Origin: Thermoleophilia bacterium UBA6103
GTDB taxonomy: Bacteria > Actinomycetota > Thermoleophilia > UBA2241
Length of the DNA: 64,000 nt
Assembly (NCBI GenBank): GCA_002423545.1
Contig: DIWP01000023.1
Location: 10,770-74,769, forward strand
Reading direction: 5' to 3'
Every line of letters begins with the position of its first letter. The first letter of the stretch is position 1. This document shows positions 1-7,882 of this stretch, one piece after another. Position numbers and translations under genes: made by a program. The notes beneath the pieces were generated by a model, which had not been told where the DNA came from, searched no databases, and saw only the letters and a program-made list of their open reading frames with translations.

Positions 1-926
1 CCCAGCAGCGGGACCGCCTGCGGCACCCGGCTCATGACGGCCACATGCTCCGGCGAGGCGATCGCCGTGACGTCGGCGCCGGCCTCGCGCAGGACGTACG
101 TGTCTGTGCCGGGGACGTCGATGGCGAAGCCGTGCTGGTCGCTCTTGATGACTGCCACCCGCCGCCCGCGGCGGACCAGCTCGGCGATGACGCCGGCGAG
201 AAGGGTCGTCTTGCCCGACTTCTTCTTGCCGACGAACGAGACCGTCGGCAGCGGCACACGCTCCATGAAGTCGAGGACGCGAGGCGCGAGCGGCGCCTCG
301 GCGACACCTGCCTCGTCTGCACCACCACCGGCGATGGCGCCGGCCGCCAGGCCGCGAGCGGCTTCGAGCTCGGTCGGCGTGTTGACGTTCACGAACAGCA
401 CCGCGGGATCGCCGAGATCGCGGCTGCGCACATCGAGATAGCCGGTGCGGACGCGGTCGAAGACGAGGTCGAGGCGACGCTCGTCCTGATCGAGCATCAG
501 CTCGAGCGCCGCCAGCGTCTGCTTGCCGTAGACGGCGCACAGCGGCTGCAGGCCGCTGCCGTCGCGCGGCACGAAGGCCTCGAAGGGGCCGGACAGCGCC
601 GCGACCTGCGACAGCAGCTCGCGGGTCACGAACGGCAGGTCGACGCCGAGACAGAGCACGCGCGGGGTCGGCGCCGCCAGGACGGCCGAGTAGACGCCGA
701 CCGTGGGGCTGTCTTCCGGCCGCGCGTCGGCGACGACCGGCAGGCCGAGGTCGCGGAAGCGAGCGGTGTCCTTGGTGACGATGTACGCGTGCGGGAACGC
801 CGTCGCGAACCGGTCGCGCAGCCGTTCGATGAGAGGCTGACCGGCGAGCTCCGCGAACGCCTTGTCGCGGCCCATCCGCCGTGAGCGACCCCCCGCCAGG
901 AGGGCCAGCGAGACCTGAGGGTCCAT
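1..926 (-). CDS. mobA/mobB: MobA-MobB fusion, molybdenum cofactor guanylylation (partial)
   Basis: The frame starts at an ATG at 926 and stays open to the window edge for 308 codons, so the 3' end is missing. Residues 1-190 look like MobA, the enzyme that adds GMP to molybdopterin to form bis-MGD: the nucleotide-binding LLAGGRSRRMGRDKA is at about 9-23 and GVDLPF at about 94-99. After an Ala/Gly linker, residues 220-308 look like MobB, a GTP-binding partner, with P-loop FVGKKKSGKTTL at about 231-242. It lies downstream of the two molybdoenzyme subunit genes on the same strand, which fits a role in supplying their cofactor. The ribosome site AAAGGAG sits inside a predicted Moco riboswitch, so translation is probably repressed when cofactor is plentiful. 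Confidence 0.9.
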   Translation of the reverse strand, partial: MDPQVSLALLAGGRSRRMGRDKAFAELAGQPLIERLRDRFATAFPHAYIVTKDTARFRDLGLPVVADARPEDSPTVGVYSAVLAAPTPRVLCLGVDLPFVTRELLSQVAALSGPFEAFVPRDGSGLQPLCAVYGKQTLAALELMLDQDERRLDLVFDRVRTGYLDVRSRDLGDPAVLFVNVNTPTELEAARGLAAGAIAGGGADEAGVAEAPLAPRVLDFMERVPLPTVSFVGKKKSGKTTLLAGVIAELVRRGRRVAVIKSDQHGFAIDVPGTDTYVLREAGADVTAIASPEHVAVMSRVPQAVPLL

Positions 927-930
927 GTGC

Positions 931-1077
931 GTCCTGTGCTCCTTTCCAAGCACGAGGAGGTCCGCGCGTTTCCGCGGCGGGCCCACGACGGCGCGGTGTG
1001 CGCCGCCCCACGGTCTGTCCGTGGTACGGCCCAGCGCCCCTAGCGGATGCCGTAGGGCGAAGGGCTTGGAGTAGGAC
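931..1077 (-). promoter_or_regulatory. Moco riboswitch (molybdenum cofactor RNA motif) in the mobA leader
   Basis: On the minus strand the 147-nt leader closes with a stem GTCCT-A-CTCC / GGAG-CAC-AGGAC. Its 3' part has a GAAA-loop hairpin followed by ACCTCCTCGTGCTTGGAAAGG, close to the CCTCCCGTATCTGGAAAGG end of the E. coli moaA Moco RNA as I remember it. The inner GCTGGGCCGTACCACGG also resembles GCTTTGGCCGTGAC there. The mobA ribosome site is within the conserved GGAAAGGAG, 12 nt before the ATG, so sequestration of translation initiation is the likely mode. The family call rests on remembered sequence and hand pairing, not on a covariance model. Confidence 0.75.
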
Positions 1078-1104
1078 ACCAAGCTGGTGATTTCATATTA
1101 GCAC

Positions 1105-1134
1105 GCGCGCCGGCGAGCGCCGGCGCCGGCGCGC
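1105..1134 (-). terminator. Strong GC hairpin after the transhydroxylase beta gene
   Basis: A perfect 10-bp inverted repeat (GCGCGCCGGC and its complement) lies just after the stop codon of the beta subunit on the minus strand. There is no clear T-run, so it may only slow or protect the transcript. TAATAT at 1100-1095, just beyond it, could be the -10 of a separate promoter for the mobA leader. Confidence 0.4.
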
Positions 1135-1141
1135 TCATCTC

Positions 1142-1978
1142 TCAGTCCTTCTCGAGGAAGACCGTCTCCAACGTCAGACTGTCCTCGCCGACCGCCGCCT
1201 CGCGGGTCTCCGGCCGATAGCCCGGCGCCGAGACGGTGAGCGCATACGTCCTGCCGGGCTCGAGCCTGTCGATGAGGAAGTCGCCGTAGTTGTTGACGAC
1301 CGCCTCGCCGAGCTTCTGCCCCTCATGCTCCACCACTGCCGTAGCGCCCTCGGCGCACTCGTCGCTGTCCTTGAACGCCACGTTGCCGGCCACGAAGGCG
1401 TGCGTCCAGCGATACAGATTCTTATAGTAGACGCGCGGGCGCGAGCTCAGCTCCGGCAGATACACCTTCAGGTCCTCGGCCTCGGCCAGCCGCGCCATCT
1501 CCTGCTCTTCGGCGAGGACGACGCGGATGGCGCCGGTGGGACAGACCTGGCTGCAGCGCGTCTCGGTCCAGCCGGCGTCGATCAGGTGGGCACAGCCGGT
1601 GCACTTCTGCGCCAGCTGCTTCTCTTCGTTCCAGTAGATGACGCCGTACGGGCACGAATCGACGATCTCCCGGCGGCCCACCGCCTTGACCGGGTCGATG
1701 ATCACCAGCCCGTCGGGCCGTTTGTAGACGGCGCCGTCTTCGGTGAGGCACGGCGCCGCGTCGCAGTGCTGGCACGGCTTGGGCAGATACCGCGTCTGCA
1801 CGATCGGGTACTGACCGCGCTCGCCGCGCTCGATGTTCATCCAGCGGTGGCCGTGCCACGGCTGGGCCGCCGAGTACGGCGGGAAGTCGTTCTCGACGAA
1901 CTCGTCCTTGTCGGCCAGGAAGCAGTCGTTGCAGTCGTGGCAGCGCTCGATGTCGATGACCATGTGCCACGTCTTCAT
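1142..1978 (-). CDS. bthL-like: Transhydroxylase-like beta subunit, Fe-S electron-transfer protein
   Basis: The 278-residue protein closely matches BthL, the small subunit of Pelobacter pyrogallol-phloroglucinol transhydroxylase, in length and remembered sequence. Cluster ligands are C13, C16 and C19, then C69, C72, C77, C109, C126, C129, C142 and C146, which is 11 cysteines. The position usually filled by the fourth Cys of the first motif is Asp23, so Asp23 would make up twelve ligands for three [4Fe-4S] clusters. From about 205 to the end is a transthyretin/Cna-B-like beta domain (EGATAVVEHEGQKLGEAVVN). The start overlaps the alpha stop as ATGA, implying translational coupling. No signal peptide is seen, so it should act in the cytoplasm with the alpha subunit. 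Confidence 0.88.
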   Translation of the reverse strand: MKTWHMVIDIERCHDCNDCFLADKDEFVENDFPPYSAAQPWHGHRWMNIERGERGQYPIVQTRYLPKPCQHCDAAPCLTEDGAVYKRPDGLVIIDPVKAVGRREIVDSCPYGVIYWNEEKQLAQKCTGCAHLIDAGWTETRCSQVCPTGAIRVVLAEEQEMARLAEAEDLKVYLPELSSRPRVYYKNLYRWTHAFVAGNVAFKDSDECAEGATAVVEHEGQKLGEAVVNNYGDFLIDRLEPGRTYALTVSAPGYRPETREAAVGEDSLTLETVFLEKD

Positions 1979-4578
1979 GATGCCTTGCCCTCCCACTTCT
2001 CGACCTGGATGAGACATGAGTTGTTGGACATCGCCGTGGAGGTCGGCGTGATGAAGCGCTTGTTGGTGAGCAGGTTGATGCAGCCGGCGATGTCGGCCGA
2101 CTCGCCCGGCTTGCCGAGCGGGATGTAGTCGGCGCAGGACTCGTAGGCGTGCACGGTGCCGGGCGCCAGCCGCTCGGTGACCTGGGCGCAGAGGATCACC
2201 TCGCCGCGGTCGTTGAAGGCGCGGATGAGGTCGCCGTCGGCCACGCCCCGCGCCTCGGCGTCTTTCGCGTTGAGGCGCATCACGTAGTAGTAGTGGCCGT
2301 CGTCCTTGAGCACCCGATGGTCCTTGACCTCGTTGAGCCAGCTGCCCTTGCCGTCGCCCATGGTGTGGAAGCTGAAGCGCGGGTGCGGGCTCACCATCTG
2401 CAGCGGGTACTTGTCGTAGAGCTCGGTGGTGTGGTGGCCCTCCCAGCTGGGGATGAACTGCGGCCCCATCGCCGGCCGCTCGGGGTCGACCACGTCCCTC
2501 TCCAGCCGCTTGATGGCCGAGGCGACGAACTCGATCTTGCCGCTGGAGGTCTGCAGGCCCCTCATGCCGATGGTGTCGCCGGGCCGCGGGCCCCAGTCGG
2601 GCGTGTCGCGCTTGCGGCCTTCGGCGAACCAGCGCATGGCCGGCGTCGAGACGTGGTCGTCGGGGAAGGGCACCACGAAATAGCCCTTCTTCTCGAAGTC
2701 CTCCCAGCTGATGCACTTCGGCAGGTCGGTGGCGTCGTAGTACAGCTTGCACCAGTCGTACTCGTCGCGGCCGCCGTCGGTGAAGATATCGCCGACTCCC
2801 AGACGGTCGGTGACGGCGGCGAAGATGTCGTAGTCGCTCCGGCTCTCGCCGAGCGGCTCGATGCACTTCTTCTGGAAGACGATGACGCGGTGGTTGCACT
2901 GGATGAACGTGTCGGGGATGTAGCCCGAGCAGTTACCGAACTCGGCCAGATCCCAGCGCTCGAAGTTGGTGCACGCCGGCAGGACGATGTCGGCGAACCT
3001 TGTCTCGCCCTCGAACCAGATGCTCTGGTTGACCACGAACGAGACCTTGCCCTCCCGGTAGGCCCTGGCGTAGCGGTTGGTCTGCTGCATGGTGCCGATG
3101 AACGAGCCGCCGTAGCGCCAGTACATCTCGATGAACGGGTAGCCGGGCGCCGGGTACTGGTATTTCTGCATCTGGCTCTCGATCGACGAGCCGCAGAAGC
3201 CCTTGCCGCGCCACTCGAACGGCTCGTGCATCATCGCCTCGGGGATGCGCAGGCGCGGCACCGACTGGCCCTCGGGGGAGTCGTGGGTGTTGACGGTGGG
3301 GTGCGAGCCGGTGCCGTGGGCGAACATGCGATACGTCCAGCGGTACGCCGACGCCGACTTCTCGGGGTCGCCGGAGATGCCGCCCTCGGCGTAGCCGGGG
3401 AAGCAGAAGGACTCGTCGCTGGGCGCGCCCTGGGCGGTGCCCCAGATGTTGCTGCCCGGCTTGCCGTAGCCCTGCATGGCCGCCAGGGCGACCATGGTGC
3501 GGGCCCACTCGTTGCCGGTGGCCGAGCGGCAGGCACCGCCCCAGCCGCCGAGCGAGCCGGAGGCGAGCATGGTCTTCTTGGCGCCCCACTCGCGCGCCAG
3601 GGCGCGGATCTCGCGGGCCGGGATGCCGCACTCGGCCTCGGCCCACTCGCAGGTCTTGGGGACGTTGTCGGTCTTGCCGAGGACGTAGTCCTTCCACTCG
3701 TCGAAGCCGGTGGTGCGCTTCTCGATGTAGTCCTTGTCGTAGGTGCCCTCGGCGAGCCACGTGTGGGCGATGGCCAGGCCGAAGGCCACGTCGGTGCCCA
3801 GCCGCGGCGCGAACCACTTGTCGCCGAAGAGCTCGGCGGTGTGGTTGAAGTAGGGGTCGATGAACACCATCTTGAGGCCGAGCTCCTTCATCCAGAAGCG
3901 CCGGATGGTGCTCTCGAAGGCGGAGTAGATGCCGCCGCCGGTGGTCTCGGGGTCGGCCGACCAGAAGACCACCATCTCGCTGTGCTTGAGCGCGTCTTCC
4001 AGCAGGTCGTACTGCTCCGGGATGCCGAGGCGGTGGCTGTTGCCCCACATCGGCATGGCGCCCCAGTGCCAGCCCTCCCAGCTGTCGGGGTTATGACCCG
4101 CGTGCGCGAACCCCATGATGTTGAGGAAGCGGTTGTAGGCGCTGTGCCGGTACCCGATGTTGCCCCATAGGTGGTGCGAGCTCTCGGTGGTGAGGATGGA
4201 GCCCGGGCCGACCTCGCGCCGGCAGCGCTCGATCTCATCGGCGCAGATGTCCAGCGCCGCCTCCCAGCTGATCGGCTCGTAGCCGGACACGCCGCGGTTG
4301 TGGATGTTCCGCTTGCCCCTGTGATCGAAGTCGACGCGCTTGAGCGGCGTCATGATGCGCTTGGGCGAGTAGATCATCGACCGCTGCGCCTGGGCGTGAG
4401 GCGACAGGGTGGTGCGCCGCGGCGGCGTGAGCTTCCGGCCGCGCGCGTCGATGACCCAGTCGCCCTTGTCATCGTCCGCCAGATCGATGGGGAACATGCG
4501 AATGATCCGTCCGTCTTCCACGTCGACGTAGACCGGACCACCCGTCGTGCAGTTCGTCAGTCGTTCGACCTGCCCCAT
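1975..4578 (-). CDS. athL-like: Pyrogallol-phloroglucinol transhydroxylase-like alpha subunit (bis-MGD molybdoenzyme)
   Basis: This 867-residue DMSO-reductase-family protein resembles the transhydroxylase large subunit along its whole length (usual length about 875). It has no N-terminal Fe-S motif and no Tat signal, as in AthL. Residues equivalent to the known active site are present: His135 in SSHHLWGN, Asp165-Ser166 in NPDSWEGW (Ser as Mo ligand) and Tyr396 in FPGYAEGGISGD. AthL transfers hydroxyl groups between trihydroxybenzenes without net redox change; the same chemistry is the simplest inference. The gene leads an operon with the beta subunit and, after a riboswitch, mobAB. About 60 bp upstream is a two-dyad motif that recurs before the second Mo-enzyme operon. 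A relative acting on another polyphenol cannot be excluded. Confidence 0.88.
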   Translation of the reverse strand: MGQVERLTNCTTGGPVYVDVEDGRIIRMFPIDLADDDKGDWVIDARGRKLTPPRRTTLSPHAQAQRSMIYSPKRIMTPLKRVDFDHRGKRNIHNRGVSGYEPISWEAALDICADEIERCRREVGPGSILTTESSHHLWGNIGYRHSAYNRFLNIMGFAHAGHNPDSWEGWHWGAMPMWGNSHRLGIPEQYDLLEDALKHSEMVVFWSADPETTGGGIYSAFESTIRRFWMKELGLKMVFIDPYFNHTAELFGDKWFAPRLGTDVAFGLAIAHTWLAEGTYDKDYIEKRTTGFDEWKDYVLGKTDNVPKTCEWAEAECGIPAREIRALAREWGAKKTMLASGSLGGWGGACRSATGNEWARTMVALAAMQGYGKPGSNIWGTAQGAPSDESFCFPGYAEGGISGDPEKSASAYRWTYRMFAHGTGSHPTVNTHDSPEGQSVPRLRIPEAMMHEPFEWRGKGFCGSSIESQMQKYQYPAPGYPFIEMYWRYGGSFIGTMQQTNRYARAYREGKVSFVVNQSIWFEGETRFADIVLPACTNFERWDLAEFGNCSGYIPDTFIQCNHRVIVFQKKCIEPLGESRSDYDIFAAVTDRLGVGDIFTDGGRDEYDWCKLYYDATDLPKCISWEDFEKKGYFVVPFPDDHVSTPAMRWFAEGRKRDTPDWGPRPGDTIGMRGLQTSSGKIEFVASAIKRLERDVVDPERPAMGPQFIPSWEGHHTTELYDKYPLQMVSPHPRFSFHTMGDGKGSWLNEVKDHRVLKDDGHYYYVMRLNAKDAEARGVADGDLIRAFNDRGEVILCAQVTERLAPGTVHAYESCADYIPLGKPGESADIAGCINLLTNKRFITPTSTAMSNNSCLIQVEKWEGKAS

Positions 4579-4637
4579 GGTGCCTGCGCTCCTCCCCGCT
4601 GCCTTGATGACATGACAGGTACGGCGGGCAGCCTACC

Positions 4638-4674
4638 ATGCCCGCATGGCGGTAGCAATGCCCGCATCGTGGGC
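4638..4674. promoter_or_regulatory. Tandem-dyad operator candidate, copy 1 (upstream of transhydroxylase)
   Basis: Two ATGCCCGCAT blocks start 20 bp apart (4638 and 4658). Each is the left half of a dyad: CCGC-ATG-GCGG, then GCCCGCATCGTGGGC. A further inverted half, GGCGGGCA, is at 4624-4631. The same arrangement with the same 20-bp spacing occurs at 9072-9107 before the other Mo-enzyme operon. The site lies 60 bp upstream of the alpha-subunit start and is probably bound by one regulator common to both operons; the nearby IclR protein is a candidate. Confidence 0.6.
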
Positions 4675-5014
4675 ATTTCCGACCCGCCGTCGGCTCCCCA
4701 TCATCCGGGCGATCACCCTGCCGCACGCCCGCCGCTCGAGCACCCCACGGACCCGGCACTGCCCCGCCACGCGAGTCGCGTGCTCTCCCCGTCGTGCCCA
4801 GCCCGCGCGCCTCCAGCCTTCCCTTCTCGTCACCCCTCCCGCAGCTTATGCAGACCGTGCATCACACCTTCGAGAAGACCGACGGAGACCTCCCGCATCC
4901 GGGCCCGACCCTCGATTCCGGCGCCGTGCCCGCCCCCCGCCCGCGCCGACGCCCCTCACCTTCCACAGACACCACCCGCTTCATCGACTACAGTATCCAC
5001 ACCGTGGAGTCGTT
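4675..5014. other. Intergenic region without a recognisable gene
   Basis: About 340 bp of Pro/Arg-coding-looking GC-rich sequence between the operator and the first cassette boundary. Open frames here lack ribosome sites or family resemblance. No integrase, tRNA or repeat was seen; an attI site could lie at the right end, next to 5015. Confidence 0.5.
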
Positions 5015-5094
5015 GTTGGGTGGACGATTGCCGATGCTACTGGTAGACCACCTGGGCCCTGGGCTATCGTAGAGGGGCGGAAAGGAGTCTCACC

Positions 5095-5304
5095 ATGCGG
5101 TCGTACCACTTCGTCGTCGAACGGGACCCCGAGACCGGCCTCCTTGTCGGCTACGTCCCGGGTTGGCCCGGCGCCCATACGCAGGGTGCCGACATCGACG
5201 AGCTGCAGCAGAACCTGCGCGAGGTCATCGAGATGCTGCTCGAAGACGGCGAACCAGAGCTGGAGTCTGAGTTCGTCGACGTGCGCACGATCCAGGTCGC
5301 CTGA
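5095..5304 (+). CDS. hicB: HicB-family antitoxin
   Basis: The 69-residue protein has the compact HicB N-terminal fold: YHFVVERDPETGLLVGYVPGWPGAHTQG followed by a helix (DELQQNLREVIEMLLED). No separate C-terminal DNA-binding domain is present, as in short HicB forms. It would neutralise the HicA toxin whose gene starts 2 bp after the stop. Here the antitoxin gene comes first, unlike the classical hicAB order. The start follows GGAAAGGAG with good spacing. The pair fills the first cassette of the array. Confidence 0.85.
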   Translation: MRSYHFVVERDPETGLLVGYVPGWPGAHTQGADIDELQQNLREVIEMLLEDGEPELESEFVDVRTIQVA

Positions 5305-5306
5305 CC

Positions 5307-5531
5307 GTGGGGAGCCTGCCGGTCCTCACGCCTCGGCAGGTGGTGGCGCTGCTGGAAGCGCACGGGTTCACGGAGGTCCGCCAGCGCGGCTCCCACAAGC
5401 AGTTCCGGCATCCCGATGGTCGTTCCACCACCGTGCCGTTCCATGCCGGTCGTGATATATCCCCCGCACTGCTGCGCAAGATCGCAGCAGACATCCACCT
5501 CACCGTGGATGAGCTCCTCACTCCCCGGTGA
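5307..5531 (+). CDS. hicA: HicA-family mRNA interferase toxin
   Basis: The 74-residue protein has the double-stranded-RNA-binding-like HicA fold and the motif RGSHKQFRHPDGR, whose first His is the usual catalytic residue for RNA cleavage. It begins with GTG 2 bp after hicB, so the two are co-translated. The stop codon lies 8 bp before an attC site, the normal position for a cassette gene. Such pairs are thought to stabilise cassette arrays. Nothing suggests inactivation. Confidence 0.85.
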   Translation: MGSLPVLTPRQVVALLEAHGFTEVRQRGSHKQFRHPDGRSTTVPFHAGRDISPALLRKIAADIHLTVDELLTPR

Positions 5532-5538
5532 GTACGCC

Positions 5539-5601
5539 ACCCAACAAGCATATCGAGCCCGACTCCGCTGGTCGGTGCCGCTCATGTGCCACGCGTTATG
5601 C
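5539..5601 (+). other. attC recombination site 1
   Basis: The 63-bp site opens with R' ACCCAAC and closes with R'' GTTATGC. The halves AAGCATATCGAGC and GCTCATGTGCC pair with an unpaired C, the extrahelical base expected on the attC bottom strand. It matches attC 2 in length and in both half-sites. Confidence 0.75.
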
Positions 5602-5659
5602 GAACAGAGCGGTGGTCCACCCGTTGACAAGCGTCACGTGACAGTTTACGCTGGCTTCC

Positions 5660-5941
5660 GTGATCAAGTCCTTCGCCGATGCGCGGACCCAGTCGCTGTA
5701 CGTGACCGGCAGGTCGCGACGGCTGCCGTCGGAGATCGTGCGCCGAGCCGTACGCAAGCTCGAGTACCTCGACCTGGCGACGCGCCTCGACGACCTGCGG
5801 GTACCGCCGGGCAATCGTCTGCACGCTCTGGAGGGTGATCGCAAGGGCCAGTACTCGATCTCGATCAACGACCAGTGGCGCATCTGCTTCCGCTTCAGCG
5901 ATGGCGATGCTCACGATGTCGAGATCACCGACTACCACTGA
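5660..5941 (+). CDS. higB: HigB/RelE-family toxin
   Basis: The 93-residue protein has the RelE-superfamily order: KSFADARTQSLY near the N-terminus, RKLEYLDLATRLDDLRVPPGNRL in the middle, and the C-terminal core GQYSISINDQWRICFRF ending in DVEITDYH. HigB toxins cleave mRNA on the ribosome. A GTG start is used, 59 bp after attC 1. The partner antitoxin follows 17 bp downstream, in the toxin-first order characteristic of higBA. It is the second cassette of the array. Confidence 0.9.
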   Translation: MIKSFADARTQSLYVTGRSRRLPSEIVRRAVRKLEYLDLATRLDDLRVPPGNRLHALEGDRKGQYSISINDQWRICFRFSDGDAHDVEITDYH

Positions 5942-5958
5942 TGGCGAGGTGAGCGAAG

Positions 5959-6273
5959 ATGAGCATTCCCAACAGCACCCAGCGCACGGTCCGGCCCACC
6001 CACCCCGGCGAGATGCTGCGCGAGGACTTCCTGCCCGACTACGGGCTGACCGTCGCCGCCCTTGCCGCCGCTCTCGATGTCTCCCGCCAGACGGTCAACG
6101 AGCTGCTGCGCGAGCGTCGCGCCGTCAGTCCGGAGATGGCCCTGCGCCTCGGTCGTCTGTTCGGCGATAGCCCGGAGTTCTGGCTCAACGCACAGCGTGC
6201 CGTCGATCTCTGGGACGCCCAGCTGGCGCTGGGGGCGAAGGTCGAACGCATCAAGCCACTGAAGGTCGCATAA
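5959..6273 (+). CDS. higA: HigA-family antitoxin (HTH XRE)
   Basis: The 104-residue protein carries the HigA signature: RPTHPGEMLREDFLPDYGLT, then a helix-turn-helix LAAALDVSRQTVNELLRERRAVSPEMALRL and a tail FGDSPEFWLNAQRAVDLWDAQ. It should bind HigB and repress its own operon. GAGGTGA precedes the ATG at about 6 nt. The TAA stop is embedded in the R' end of attC 2, which places this gene exactly at the end of its cassette. Confidence 0.92.
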   Translation: MSIPNSTQRTVRPTHPGEMLREDFLPDYGLTVAALAAALDVSRQTVNELLRERRAVSPEMALRLGRLFGDSPEFWLNAQRAVDLWDAQLALGAKVERIKPLKVA

Positions 6274-6330
6274 CAAGCACATCGAGCAGACGCCGCCGAG
6301 GCGGCGCAGCTCATGTGCCACGCGTTAGCC
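6268..6330 (+). other. attC recombination site 2
   Basis: This site is 63 bp, with R' GCATAAC and R'' GTTAGCC. The arms AAGCACATCGAGC and GCTCATGTGCC pair around one extrahelical C, and an inner stem GCCGCC/GGCGGC extends the hairpin. R' is complementary to the GTTATGC that starts this cassette at attC 1. Confidence 0.8.
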
Positions 6331-6347
6331 GGACGGAGGGCCGCTCG

Positions 6348-6887
6348 ATGAGCACCGAGTACGTCGTCCGGCTGGCCGGCCCCGAGCACGTCGACCAGCT
6401 GCCCGACATCGAGCGCGAGGCGGCCACCAGGTTCGGCGATTCGCTGCCTGGATCCGTGCTTTCGCATGTCACCCCGTTGGACAGCCTCACGGCAGCACAA
6501 CAGGCGGGTCTGCTCTGGGTGGCTCTCGGACCGGCGGGTGCCCCTGTTGGATTCGCCGTTGCCAGCATCTGCGGACGGCGCGCTCACCTCGACGAACTCG
6601 ATGTGTTGCCCGGACACGGCCGCAAGGGAATAGGGTCGGCGCTCGTCGAAGCTGTCGAGGACTACGCCCTCAACAGCGGCTGCGTCGAGATCACGCTCAC
6701 CACTTTCCGCGATGTCCCGTGGAATGCGCCTTTCTATGCTCGCGTCGGCTTCGAGGTGATACCGGAGCAGGAACTCGGCGCGCAGCTCGTTCGACGGCTC
6801 TCAGATGAGGCAGCGCTGGGGCTGGAACGTTCAAGACGGGTGGCCATGCGCAAGCCGCTGCGCCGTCTGACAAGCGCTTCAACCTGA
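6348..6887 (+). CDS. GNAT-family N-acetyltransferase
   Basis: The 179-residue protein has a complete GNAT domain. The acetyl-CoA loop is LDELDVLPGHGRKGIGSALVEAVEDYAL (core R/Q-x-x-G-x-G as HGRKGIG) and the end is NAPFYARVGFEVIP. It would acetylate an amine of an unknown small molecule or protein. I place the start at 6348, after GGAGGG and just beyond attC 2; a longer frame from 6315 would run through the attC. Cassette-borne GNATs often modify drugs or polyamines, but no substrate can be read from the sequence. Confidence 0.8.
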   Translation: MSTEYVVRLAGPEHVDQLPDIEREAATRFGDSLPGSVLSHVTPLDSLTAAQQAGLLWVALGPAGAPVGFAVASICGRRAHLDELDVLPGHGRKGIGSALVEAVEDYALNSGCVEITLTTFRDVPWNAPFYARVGFEVIPEQELGAQLVRRLSDEAALGLERSRRVAMRKPLRRLTSAST

Positions 6888-6991
6888 CGCGACGACTCCT
6901 CGGCTATCATGAAAGCGCACGGCACGCAGGCTAAGCGCAACACGCCAGGCAGTGACCGGATCTACTCACACCCGTAAGGAGATCTTTCACA

Positions 6992-7738
6992 TTGGATATT
7001 CCACGGATCTTCAACATCACCGAAAGTGCTCACCGCATCCATGACCCGTTCACACCCGAGAAGCTCTCCACTCTCGGTGCAGCGCTGCGTCTGGAAACGG
7101 GAACCCGAGTGCTGGACCTCGGCAGCGGCTCGGGAGAGATGCTGTGCACCTGGGCGCGCGACTACGGAGTCATCGGCACCGGCATCGACATGAGCCAGCT
7201 GTTCACCGAGCAAGCGGGACTGCGTGCTGAAGAACTCGGTGTCGCCGATCGAGTCAAGTTCATCCATGGCGATGCTGCCGGCTTCGTCTCTGACGAGAAG
7301 GTCGGTGTGGCAGCCTGTCTCGGTGCCACGTGGATCGCTGCGGGAGTCGTCGGCACCATCGAGCTTCTGGCGCAGAGCCTCCGCTCCGGAGGGATCATCC
7401 TCATCGGCGAGCCCTACTGGCGGCGGTCACCGCCCACGGAAGCTGTTGCCAAGGGGTGTCTTGCCGGCGCAATCTCCGACTTTCTCCTGCTTCCAGAGCT
7501 TCTCGCGTCTTTCCGCCACCTCGGCTATGACGTCGTGGAAATGGTCCTGGCAGACCACGACAGCTGGGACAGATACGAGGCGGCCAAGTGGCTCACCATG
7601 CGCCGCTGGCTTGAGGCCAATCCCGACGACGAGTTCACGAAAGATGTTCGAGCCAAACTGACCTCGGAACCCGAGCGCTACGCCGCTTACACGCGTGAAT
7701 ACCTGGGCTGGGGCGCCTTCGCGCTGATGCCGCGGTGA
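6992..7738 (+). CDS. Class I SAM-dependent methyltransferase
   Basis: The 248-residue protein has SAM motif I VLDLGSGSGEMLCTWA at about 38-53, an acidic motif IGTGIDMS at about 60, and GDAAGF as motif II region. The C-terminal half (SDFLLLPELLASFRHLGYD, then SWDRYEAAKW) resembles small-molecule methyltransferases of the Methyltransf_25 type. The start is TTG preceded by AAGGAGAT at 8 nt. The 104-bp gap to the GNAT contains no good attC, so both may belong to one cassette. The substrate is unknown. Confidence 0.75.
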   Translation: MDIPRIFNITESAHRIHDPFTPEKLSTLGAALRLETGTRVLDLGSGSGEMLCTWARDYGVIGTGIDMSQLFTEQAGLRAEELGVADRVKFIHGDAAGFVSDEKVGVAACLGATWIAAGVVGTIELLAQSLRSGGIILIGEPYWRRSPPTEAVAKGCLAGAISDFLLLPELLASFRHLGYDVVEMVLADHDSWDRYEAAKWLTMRRWLEANPDDEFTKDVRAKLTSEPERYAAYTREYLGWGAFALMPR

Positions 7739-7869
7739 TGTGCCGCTTCTTCGGCGTCTCCAACGGCTACTGGCTGCGCGCCCAGGCTGCCTGCGACACA
7801 GAAGTCGCCGAAAAGGCACTGGCCGGCCAGCTCGAGCACATCACGCCGTGGTCCGGGACCGCCACCTGA
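7738..7869 (+). pseudogene. C-terminal remnant of a higA antitoxin
   Basis: The 43-codon frame MCRFFGVSNGYWLRAQAACD and the following EVAEKALAGQLEHITP matches the last third of HigA antitoxins (compare FGDSPEFWLNAQRAVDLWDAQ of the intact gene at 5959). The DNA-binding half and any toxin are missing. It begins inside the methyltransferase stop (TGATG), and a decayed attC follows 13 bp later, the expected order for the tail of a former higBA cassette. Confidence 0.65.
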
Positions 7870-7882
7870 GCGTGAGAGGTCT

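Noticed and set aside
45..884. Long plus-strand open frame opposite mobA-mobB
   Set aside because: It is antisense to a clear MobA-MobB protein; the residues are Arg/Ala-rich with no family motif, typical of high-GC shadow frames.
927..1090. Selenocysteine tRNA gene near the molybdoenzyme operon
   Set aside because: No tRNA-Sec acceptor/T-arm pairing is visible and the enzyme has a Ser ligand with no in-frame TGA; the Moco riboswitch explains the structure better.
2149..4170. 673-codon plus-strand frame opposite the transhydroxylase alpha gene
   Set aside because: Composition (Val/Gly/Ala/His-rich, no domains) and complete antisense overlap with a well-conserved enzyme show it is a shadow.
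6926..6960. GGCTAAGCGCAACACG as a possible attC between the GNAT and methyltransferase genes
   Set aside because: GGCTAAG partly matches the expected R', but no pairing right half or GTTRRRY end follows.
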